DNA from: Climacium dendroides
Lineage: Eukaryota; Streptophyta; Bryopsida; Hypnales; Climaciaceae
DNA length: 64,000 nucleotides
Direction of reading: 5' to 3'
Assembly: GCA_950106755.1 (NCBI GenBank)
Contig: OX467083.1
Location: 19,897,029-19,961,028, forward strand
The position numbers and the translations under genes were made by a program. This document shows positions 11,868-21,488 of this stretch, piece by piece. The first letter of the stretch is position 1. Every line of letters starts with the position of its first letter. The notes under the pieces are model-generated. The model worked only from the letters and a program-made list of their open reading frames with translations, did no database searches and was not told the origin of the DNA.

Positions 11868-12700
11868 TATGAAGATTGGGTAAATAAGTTTTTTTGGGCT
11901 CAAGGGCAATTTGTTGATGGTGATCTAACATTTATAGAGTGTCTTGCTTGCAAAACCATCAATGACAAGCCTAAATTGATAGTGCCTAAGTTGAGAAATG
12001 AGGGTAAGAGGATGGCTATGGTGGACAATGACAAGTGCGGTTTGCTAAAATGTGAAGTTTATTTTGATAAGGACTATATTCACTTGTAGAACATGAATAT
12101 GTTTAGCTTAAGACTTTCTATAAGTTTCTATAACTTTCTATACAATGTGTGTATATGTTGTGAAGGACTTTATTAGAGTCCCTTTGTAGCTTCACTTGAG
12201 GTATGTTACTAAAGGGTGCAAGTTTGTTAACATCCTTGATATGATAACAAATGCTTTGATGGGTGGGGGTGGTATATCCAAGGAAGAGATTGTAAGCAAG
12301 GTGATGAGTTTTGGCTTTGATGGAGCATCATTTTTCAAGGTAGCAAGATTGGTGTGATAATAATGTTGCAACAAGGTTGGGCACTAAACATTCACCCTTA
12401 GGATGCATTCCTATAGTCACCGTACCAACTTAGCAAGTAAGGCTTTGTCGACATCCCCCTCGGTCATAAAGTTGGAGGTTTTAATATCATCTATTGAAGT
12501 GCAAGCACAAATCTCTTACCATGTGGAAACTAGAAGGGAGGGAGGTACATCAATTACTTATGCTATTTTCTAAATGGGAGACCATATTACTATATTTGCT
12601 CAATACTAAGACAATGTCACAAAGGAGATGGCTTTTGTTACTCATAAGGTGATGCACCGATGTGAAAACACAATTAAAAGCTCAAATGACAGATAAGTTC
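11868..12700 (+). pseudogene. Degenerate hAT-like transposase remnant (DUF4371-like)
   Basis: Broken plus-strand frames read like a plant hAT-derived transposase of the DUF4371 / zinc-finger-MYM-like group: GQFVDGDLTF, then VMSFGFDGASFF where such proteins have the FGxDGAxV block, then HSYSHRTNLASKALS where they have the H(x)HRxNLA block, followed by a hydrophobic LEVLISSIE segment. Stops and frame changes separate the pieces, so no product is expected. The family call rests on motif memory and order, not on an alignment. Confidence 0.45.
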
Positions 12701-13156
12701 CTTATGTATTTGTTTTGCGTTTGTATTGTTTCTTTTTTCTCTCTCCATTTGAAGTATGAATGCTATGCATGACTCTTGTCTCCCCTCCCCCCTTTTCTTT
12801 TTCTTTTCTTCTGGCAACATTTTTATAGAAGTATTGTGCTACATTATTTTAGGTTTGTCACATTAGAAGGGATTTGGACAAAAGGGGTTTGTTACTTTCT
12901 TCTTTGTGATGGTTGAATTAGTAGGAGGGTTAGATTTTCTTTACTTCCTAAGTGTTGCTTTTTTTAGGCTATTAAACGTTTGATTTTGGTTTTGAGGCAT
13001 CTACCTGCCATTTGCATCTTATGTGATTATTTACCAAATCTAATTTCAATTCAATTTTATTTTTCGGGTTCTTGTAATTATTTGATGACGTCGTATCCTA
13101 TTGCAAGCTGCCCGCTATGACACAATAGCCATATTACAAAAATTTTGATCACTTAA

Positions 13157-14126
13157 CCCCAAAGTGACAAAGAGGACAGAAAGTGTCCTCACACAGTTTA
13201 AGGTCCAGTTCAAAGTGCTGTAACTTTTGCATCCAAGGTCCAAATTCAATAAAACTTGTTGGGAATGTTGCTTTCTCCCCTCTAGTTTGTATGATAAAAT
13301 TTTCAGATCAATACAAGATTTATTGATTTTTTGGAAGCCAATTGAAGTTCACAACTTCAATTTGAGTTCACCAAACTGCATTTTAGGGCTGCAACTTCGG
13401 GGCCTTGTATCTCCTTCATCCATTGCTCATTTTCAATAAAATTTGTTGGGTTTTGTTCCCCTTAAAGTATAGTTATTGTGATAAAGTTTTCATGTCAATC
13501 CAAGTTGTTTTGAATGTTTGGGACCAATTCGAAGTTCAAAATCCTGCCATTTTTGGAGTATAGTGAACTTTGGCGGCTTGTTTCTTCTTCATACAAAGTT
13601 TATTTTCAATAATTCTTTTTAGAAAAGTTGCGTATACTAGTCTAGTTTGTGTGGCTAAAATTTCATGTTAATCCAAGAATTAATGAGTGACTGAGAAGCA
13701 TTCTAGTAGAAGGAGGTTCACCTTTAGATGTGTTTTTTGCAATTTTTCTTGTTGATTTTTGACATTTCAAAGCCGTTTTGTAGACACAATGAGTCAATTG
13801 AATGAATTTTTTTTTCACCAATGTGTTTGTATACTAGTTTTGAATCATTTTGTAGTGTAAAGTTTTTACATTTGAGTAGGTTTAGAAATCAAATTTCACC
13901 TCCAAATGTGTTTTTGGGAAAATTTCAGCATCCATTTTCAACACTAAAACATTATGATCTTGAAATCTATGTGGCCAAATGACTTCAAATTTTCTACATG
14001 TCCTCTACAATATATACACTACAAGATTGTACGGTTGAGATTTGTATAACTTGAAGACATTTAGATCCATAAAGCTTCAAAAGCAATGATGTTTTTGAAA
14101 CCTAGAAATTGAATGTCACTTTGGGG
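13157..14126. mobile_element. 970-bp non-autonomous element with TTAA flanks and CCCCAAAGTGACA TIRs
   Basis: The left end is CCCCAAAGTGACA and the right end is its exact reverse complement. TTAA abuts both ends (13153-13156 and 14127-14130), as expected of a TTAA-duplicating transposon. It has no transposase. The interior contains about three diverged copies of a unit of roughly 170 bases (near 13210, 13400, 13560), each with ATTTTCAATAAAA or AATTCAATAAAA and a TCA(G/T)(A/G)TCAATACAAG- or CAATCCAAG-like stretch. Confidence 0.75.
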
Positions 14127-14130
14127 TTAA

Positions 14131-15844
14131 GGCCACTTCACACTATGACCAAAGGTCAAGAGGACTCTTGACTGAGCTCTGGGGCAGATGGAGATGAAAC
14201 TTTGAGAGAGGCTCTTGCCTTGGATGGCATTCCATGCCAGAGCCGTTGGATACAAACGGCACGCAGTCCACAAGTCCGTTACCCCTAGTCCCCATACAAT
14301 ACCGTTTCCAAATACGTATCCTCCAACAGCATTCTCCCTTCACTAAAATCCGCCGCAACTGCTCTCCCCATTTGCAGTTGTATAGCTTGATTCTCCCTCC
14401 GCAGATCATCATCAGCTCCATTTGCGCCATTTTCCTCTCCTCACATCGTTTCATTCTCTCCTTCACTTCCGGTGCAACAACCCACAAATCCAGGTGCACA
14501 CACGCTCCCGCAACTTCACAGTCTTGAACTGATCTTTTCCGCTTTCATTTGCATGTGTTGAAACGCATGGTAACACAATGTATCTGCTGAAGATCTAGAG
14601 TCTGTCTGGGGATTCAATTTGTGTGCGGTATGTAATATTGCACTCTTGTGTGTAGCTGCGGTCTTTTGTGCTGAGGATCTTTGGGAGTCATGCAGTTTGG
14701 TGTTCAATTTGTCGACTCGGGTTTTGGTTAGGGTTTTCTTGGAGTGTTGTGCAGCATTTTGGGTGGCATTTATTGCTTTTGCTGATTACTTTCAAGCTTG
14801 TTTTTTGTGGACACTCGAATCTCGTGGGATTCTAATTGTTTCTGTGTCATCTGGGGGTACAATTTTTGTGCATAGAATCTCCGGAAAACTCCCGCTCTTC
14901 AACTAATCTTTTCTGCCTTCATTTGCATGTGTTGGAATAGTAACACAATTTCTGGTGTCTAGAGAGCTAAAGTTGTAGAGTCTGTGCATCTGGGGATACA
15001 ATTCTTGTGCGTATTTGCACTCTCTTGTGTTGAAGTTTGTTCGGATCGTGTGCATTTTGGTGTTTGTGGAATCCGTATTTGGTTAGGGTTTGGTTTTAGT
15101 GTCTGCAGCATTTTGGGTGGCATTCTGGCGTCTTCTTACGAGCTTGTTTGTTGTGGACACTCAAAGCTCTAGGGGAACCGGATTATCTCTATGGCATTTG
15201 GGGATACAATTCTTGTATAATTGCACTCTTGTGCGTAATTACATTCTTTTGTGTTGATGTTGGGATGTTGGGAGACATGAGTTTTGGTGTTTGTAAATTT
15301 AGTTTTTGGTTAGGGTTTGCTTGGGTGTCGTGCGGAATTTTGGGTGTCATTATTGGGTGTGCTTATGTTTTTTCAAGCTTGTTTGTTGTGGTCACTCAAA
15401 AGGTCTTGGAGTCTGAACTATTTCCATGGCATCTGGGGATACAGTTCTTGTGCGTAATTGAACTCTTTTGTGTTGATGTTTGGTTAGATCTTGGGAAACC
15501 ATGCATTCTGGTGTATGTGGATTCGTTTTTTGGTGAGGGTTTGGTTTGAGTGTCTTGCAGCATTTGGGTGGCTTTCTTGCGTGTGCTGGTGCTTTCTGAA
15601 ACTTGTTTGTTGTGGACTCTCTAACCTCTTGGGATCCCAACCTTTTTCTTTTTTTTTAAAAATTAGTAGTAATGTGTGGTAAATGTACAGGATGTCCTAG
15701 ACTATTGTCTTAGAGTAGTGAAGAAGTTCGAGTGTAGGTGTGTCCCGAGATGTGTGGTTCTTGGAACGGTTTCTTGGAGCTTGTGGTGGAGATTTTTGCT
15801 TAAAATTTTTGGTGTAACTGACAGGCTGGTAAGGAAGGTACAAC
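14131..15844 (+). promoter_or_regulatory. Promoter side, leader and probable leader intron of the 15845 gene
   Basis: Between the transposon and the start codon lies a GT-rich stretch with frequent stops on the sense strand. A pyrimidine-rich acceptor-like site, AAATGTACAG, ends at about 15690, so much of 14500-15690 may be a leader intron; the remaining bases up to 15844 would be 5' untranslated exon. The transcription start cannot be placed from sequence. Confidence 0.45.
14516..15640 (+). repeat. Four-copy degenerate tandem repeat (about 210-375 bp units) with telo-boxes
   Basis: Units begin near 14605, 14990, 15195 and 15428 with TCTGGGGATACAATTCTTG or a close variant, continue through TTGCACTCTTGTG, TTTTGGTGTTTGT, TTAGGGTTT, GCATTTTGGGTGGC, CTTGTTTGTTGTGG and ACTCAAA. 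The first two units also share an extra segment (TTTCATTTGCATGTGTTG, TAACACAAT) at 14546 and 14920. TTAGGGTTT is intact at 14728, 15083 and 15310 and decayed in the fourth unit. Confidence 0.8.
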
Positions 15845-17578
15845 ATGTCGTCGACTAATGCGCCCTATGCAACGTTGAATGATCTGCCCAAATATGAGAA
15901 GCGCGCCGATGTGGTTGGTGCGCCATGGTTCAAGGATCAGGAGACGGTGAAGTGCTCACGTGGTCATGATCCCATTCCTTACATTGCTTGCAACTCCACG
16001 ACGGCTCCATTCGCCACCTTCCACAACATTCCCGAAACATCTGAGGTGCGACCCGTTTATAATTTCTTTGTGATGATTGCGGATGGTGTATCTGCTTTCT
16101 ACACTTTAACTTTTGAACTCAAAATGTATCCATAGCTTCAATTGAGAGAACTGCAGCATGTTTTCCCAGATAAGTTGTCTTGTACATGTGATATACATGT
16201 ATTATAGAATGTCACATGATAATCTTCATGTTCTTCTATATCTGTTAATTTGAATATCGCCACAGCAGGTTTTAGGATAACTCATCATAGCTTCGTAGTA
16301 ATTGTTGTAGATGTTCTATATATATCCTTAGCACATGGTGGTTGAGGTATTGCAGCAAAATGCTGCACCGTTGCCTGAGAGTCCTGTTGAACAGGAACTA
16401 TTCGTTGAACCGCAGCCACACCCCACCAACAGCTCCCAATTGCGATTCCCTCTTGAGCATGTGCATATAGGCACGTCTGATCATCATGAGCATCACATAA
16501 CGCAGGCATGTGTTTCTGCATGGTTGATTTCGAACTGCGCTTCTAGGCTTTGAACCAGAACAGATGAAGAGGCGGAAGTTCAATAATGCATTGCAGGAAC
16601 TGAATTCTGCATAACCTTTTTTTTGCAAAGGGCCGTTCTTAAAGTGCCGGACCATTCCAATTGAAGTGTATGTTAATTGAAGATGTAATGATGCTGACTG
16701 ATGTTTGTGGGATCTGCAGCCGAACATGTCAATGGTGCATCAAGCTCCTTGGGATCGTGATGATGTGCACTACAAGGTAGAAATTATACAATTTTTTTTC
16801 TACTGCTGCTGTAACTTTGGGGTACTCTTTGAATTGCCTGCCTGTTGAGTTTCGTCCACAGTACTATTTCAGTACCTGTTGTGTTCAGTTGGTTTTTAAC
16901 AACGAATGTCATGATGTGTTCTGACACCAAGCAATCACTTTTTTCAGGTTCAACCAAGGTTCCCACATGGGGAGGACGCCCCGCACTACACCTCATCTCA
17001 CGCACCGTACGCAACAGACTCCAAACGTACGTAACAGCCTCACCTTCTTGTGTTGTTTTATTCACCTTGGCTTGTGGTGTCTCGGTTGGCTTCGAAGCAG
17101 GAATATAGGCAAAGGATACTAAGAGCATTCGAGACCTGGTCCCGTCTCCTATTGGCTGACTCCTATTTTCGAACATCTCATCTTTCTTCATACAGACTGG
17201 GTTTGTGTAAGCATGTCTTGGCTAAATATCTGCGCTCACTGATCTTCGAATGGAAATGGGTTCATCTACTATTCCTTCTTTTAGTGGTGTAAAACATCTC
17301 ACTTTGAAATTGCCTACGAAATGTACTCATAGTAATTGTGGTTCGGCTCTGGTACCCATAGATTTCTCCCAGCTCTTTACCGATCACCCCCAAATCACAC
17401 TCCTACTCGTGTTTGAATGCTTCAAGTGATGCAAATTGTCCTATCTTGCAGAGCAAACTCTGAGTATTTCTGCCTCATTGCTAATTGTGATGTATCTCTG
17501 CCATTGTCCAGGTTTTTAAAGGAGTTGGACCCACAGCGCGACACAGTTCCTGGCGATCAAATGGTCGTTGCCCCTTAG
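15845..17578 (+). CDS. Unrecognised 185-residue protein, five coding exons
   Basis: Exons 15845-16045, 16356-16505, 16720-16776, 16948-17030 and 17512-17578 join in frame from an ATG to TAG. I do not recognise the family. The protein is soluble-looking, without signal peptide or membrane segment, and rich in Pro, His and acidic residues, so probably largely disordered. Three short motifs recur: NAPYATLNDLP near residue 5, TAPFATFHNIP near 53 and HAPYATDSKRTF near 158; there is also an APW pair (GAPWFKDQE, QAPWDRDD). The second intron has no good GT donor: the best junction is CAG/GC at 16505-16507, a possible GC-AG intron; using GT at 16511 would add Ala-Cys. The exon pattern and constant phase make it a likely real gene. 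It converges on the PAL-like gene at 18148. Confidence 0.7.
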
Positions 17579-18147
17579 GTCATAGTTTCTTGAAGACAGT
17601 GATGTGTAGAACAATGCGGCTGTATATAAGTCGTGCAAACGAAGTGCTTGCCTACGTTGTAAGGATGGTTTTGTTTTTTCCCTCTAGAAGTACTCTTTAC
17701 TGACAACTCTCATTGTCAGCATTGATTTCCTGAACAGGCATATTGAACATGGATATTGCCAATACACTGAATGTACAGGTCTTCTATTTTCTCATTTGAG
17801 ATCACTCTTACATGAAAATCAATATCATACTCTTGTTTTTATTAAGGATCAAGACTTGAGAAGTCTCTGTGTGAATTTCTTCGCATTATTACAGTGGTCT
17901 TCAACTTGCGTAACCTAAAATGTCCAGGTACTTCAAAAATTCCAAATATTCCAGCCTCTTCTTAAAGTTATGCTGTTACATCAGCAATAACTTATCCAAA
18001 AATGACGATTAAGATTTTCTACTTCCAATTTGCTGTTGGGAGTCGCACTTCGTCACCTTAAGGAGAATGTGGTGGACAATGATGTGGAGTCGCTTTGCTG
18101 CTTTACCCTTCTAGAGAAATAGTGCAGAGACGAATGTTGCAATCCGC
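17579..18147. other. Convergent 3' regions of the 15845 gene and the PAL-like gene
   Basis: About 570 bases separate the two stop codons. The stretch should contain both 3' untranslated regions, possibly overlapping. No further gene is seen and no polyadenylation signal is firm enough to place. Confidence 0.6.
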
Positions 18148-20859
18148 TCAAACTGCAGGAGCGCCATTCCAGCCTTCTAGACACTGAAGCAGAGGAGTGA
18201 CATGTTGACCACCACGAATGGCTCGGTACACTTTCGTAATGTCTTCACCAGGAGTAACGCTTGGGAGTCCACAGATCAACTGGGTGCCAAGCTCGGAACG
18301 GACAAATTGGTAGAGGGGGAACGTTCTGCACTTGGTGATCCTATTTTCCACATTGCTATGGCCATTCGCTTCTCTCACTAGTGGCACATCACTAGTCAAT
18401 CTTCCTTTGAGCTCCTTCTCAAACCCGGAAATCTTACGAAACAACGATGTCCCAACAGAGTTCTCTTCATCCTGCGCATGCTGGAGCAGCACCAGTCGAA
18501 GCTTCTCCATTAGAGGGTACGTTTGGCTGGCCGGATTGTCAATGTATGTGAAAACAGGCTGAATATCCACAACCCGAAGTAGATCAGTCTCAAGCTGGTG
18601 GTTGTCATTCGAATCAAAGAGCGTCTTCTTCGCAACTTCGCTGACGATATTCTTCACGGTGGCTTGCATCGTCTCTTCCAGATGGCGAAGATCAACAGCT
18701 TGGCACAGTGCTAGTAAAAAAGTGGCGCTCATGAACTTCAGAAGCTCAATGGCTTCTTCCGTCTTGCGAGCTGAGATTAAACCAAGGGCGTTCACATCCT
18801 GGTTGTTTTGCTCCGCACTTTGATTGTGCGTGGTGACGGGGTTGGCGAGGTAATTGAGCTCAGAGAGATAGGCCGCCATAGCGATCTCGGCTCCCTTCAT
18901 GCCATAGTCAAGGCTAGGATTTGGTCCTCCGCTAAGATTTGCAGGCAAGCCGTTGTTGTAGAAGCTGTTGACAAGCTCCGAGTACTGTGCAAACATAAGT
19001 TTGCCAATGGCAGCAATAGCGAGGCGCATGTTGTCCATGGACACCCCAATGGGTGTGCCCTGAAAGTTACCTCCACTGATTGCTCTATCTTGGGATACAT
19101 CAATCAGGGGATTATCGTTCACAGAGTTGATCTCTCGCTGGATGGAATGAGTCGCGTTGCGGATCACTTCCAGCTGAGGACCAAGCCACTGAGGTGAAGT
19201 GCGAAGAGCGTACTTTCCAAGCAGGGACGCTTTCGTGAAGGAGCTTCCTTCCAGCACCCATGCTTGGATGGCTGCGGCCTCCATTTGACCAGGGTGCCCC
19301 TTCAGCTTGTGCGTGAGAGGGTTGGTGTAATCAGGATTCGCAAACATGACTTCGCTGAAAAGAGCTGCCAGAACTTCTGCAAGAATGACGAGAATGTTGG
19401 CGTCAAAGCATGCGGTGGCTGCAATGGCTGAGCCGATCGTGGTGCCATTCACCAGAGCTAACCCTTCCTTAGGTTGCAACTCGAAGGGCTTGGGAATGCC
19501 TGCCAGCTTCAGAGCTTCCGGTGCCCAGACCGTCTTCCCCTCTTTCGTCACGGCCGTGGCATTGGGCCGCGCTATGAGCAGACCTGAACACAAACAGACT
19601 CCACGGCTTACCGACAGTGGACCAGCTCCATACACCTTCATTCTCACCACCTGGTCCTAACTTCTCACTTTGGCATAGATTGCACGATATTGAAGTCAGT
19701 GTATAACAGTCAATGATAGCATGGCAAGCGAGCAGGATATAGTAGAATACCAACTTAGAGAAGGTCATAATACAGGGGTTGAATGTAGCTTTGCTATCGA
19801 GTACACCCAACTCTCTCTAATGATGCTGCCAGGGGGGCCACATGTGCTTCAATTAGCAGGTTCACAACTTTGCATGTGGAAGTTATTCAATCAAATGTGT
19901 ACACAACAAGATTCTGAGTCACTATGTACAGGAAGTGTGCAATCACGGAGTTTGTTTATTAGAGAGGCTCCTGTATAATTAGGTTCCCGGATTCACTTGC
20001 GCACGATGATTCTGGACGTTCGTGTGTGCAGGAAGTAAGTGACGTGCGAGTTGAGGGTTATGTATAACCTAACCAGCGATGTAGGACAAGGGAATGAGTT
20101 CGCACACATCACCCCGGAGAGGAAGCTCGGGAGTGACATGGCTGTTGAGAAGCTTTCCCAAGGCTTCCAGAATCTCCCACCGGATGCCAGAGTACCCCTG
20201 CATGAGAGTGTTGATACGAACAAGAATTGCCGCTCGAGTTGTGCTCACAGGGAGCTTGTTGCCCACTTCAATCACTCCCGCATTCAAGAACCTGGAGAGG
20301 AAGTAGGATGTTTTCAATAGATATGAATCCAACTTTTCCACTATGACGTAGTTTGAGTGTCCGACAGAGTCGCAAGTGTGCTGGATAGACTTGAAGTCAT
20401 ATTTTGAGAAGGTCACAATCAATTTACTTGAGTGTAAGTGAAGTTTCTTGTGTCTCCGTTACCAAAATTGGGCCCAACATATTGGCAATTCAACCTTGCA
20501 ACTAACCTGATAAGCTCCTGCTGAAGTTCCAAGCCTTGGTTGGTACGCCGGTGACCCGCAGCTCCGAAGCCAGTGGTGACGCCCTGGATGGCTCTCCCCT
20601 CCGTGACGCCCTGGATCAGCCAGTCCGAGCACTCATCCACTTTTCTCTTCGCAGCTTCCGCATTGAGCTTGAACAACACCTCAGGCCGGCGAGCGATGGC
20701 CGCCACATGTGCCACAGTTAAGTCCTTCCCTTCAACGACCACTTCTTCAGAGTCATAATAGATCTTGACGTAGCCTTTCACCTCATCAAGATGACACCCT
20801 TTCATTGCTTCTGCAGCGCTAGCCCAATTCAAGGGGTCATCTCCACCTTTGCTTGCCAT
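18148..20859 (-). CDS. PAL homologue lacking the MIO triad and catalytic Tyr (predicted pseudoenzyme)
   Basis: Exons in transcript order 20507-20859, 20074-20291 and 18148-19583 give 668 residues from the only ATG ([12 protein letters not shown]) to TGA. Most of the PAL fold is well conserved: GVTTGFGA (93-100), FLNAG (119-123), [17 protein letters not shown] (174-178), [46 protein letters not shown]. Where PAL has Thr-Ile-Thr-Ala-Ser-Gly-Asp after LPLRG, this protein reads Asp-Val-Cys-Glu (179-182): three residues fewer and no Ala-Ser-Gly, so MIO cannot form. The catalytic Tyr before GVTTGFG is Gln92. [10 protein letters not shown] is [17 protein letters not shown] is SGGNFQG, and about 12 residues are missing before [13 protein letters not shown]. 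No stop or frameshift is present. It keeps two of the three introns of the PAL at 31967-35442. Function is unknown; normal deaminase activity is not expected. Confidence 0.9.
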
Positions 20860-21344
20860 GGCAACAGAAATTGTCTGCCTCCCAATGAAACTGCAGGAGT
20901 AGAATTGTTCCAAAACTCTACAAGCAGAAACATGCAAGAGAAACTCTGTGCACTCCCTGAAAGTGTTAACTTGTGACAGTGCAATTCAAGGGGTTTGGCA
21001 TGATGCATCAGTTCTGCAGTAGGGTTTGTGACTGGTGAGAACCCTTTGTCTGAGAAGGAATGGCGGGCGAGAAAAAAAGCACGGATTGTTGACTTCAAAG
21101 GATGGCACACTCCAGTATTGTGTTTCAAGGTATTCTACGTACAATATAACTATTCATGAAGGCCCTGCTTCTATTAATTTTGTTGTTAGGCTTCTAATAA
21201 TTTGAATTCTCGTATCCAATGAATACAGGAATTTTGCAAGGGGAGTTTTAAAGTCTCGACTTCGGTGTTTCGCTGAATCTGCAGTGCAGTGCAGAGACGG
21301 GGTGAATTTGAAAATCATCAGTTTTTCTGACCATGTGAAGCATT
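20860..21344 (-). promoter_or_regulatory. Upstream region of the PAL-like gene
   Basis: The leader lies directly above 20859. The coding frame stays open for 26 codons upstream but contains no ATG, so the start at 20859 is preferred. No TATA or AC element is claimed. Confidence 0.35.
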
Positions 21345-21488
21345 GGCTTAAAAAATTATAAAACAAAATATTGTAGAAGACCTCCCCTTTTCTTGCAAAA
21401 TTTTGAGGATGAATAGTTGCATTTCTATCTTATATAGAGATCCTTTGTCATCCATTGGACGCAAAACATCTGCCTTGACGTTTAAGGG
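21345..21488. mobile_element. Truncated TTAA-family MITE (CCCTTAAACG group)
   Basis: The right end CGTTTAAGGG is followed by TTAA at 21489-21492. The interior shares TTTGAGGATGAATAGTTGC, TATATAGAGATCCTTTGTCA and CATTGGACG with the copies at 55533-56447. The left end is missing or too diverged to place. Confidence 0.55.

Noticed and set aside
18808..19197. 129-codon plus-strand frame
   Set aside because: Antisense shadow of the PAL-like last exon.
20860..20937. Longer N-terminus for the PAL-like protein
   Set aside because: The open frame upstream begins at TTG and contains no ATG; 20859 is the first usable start.
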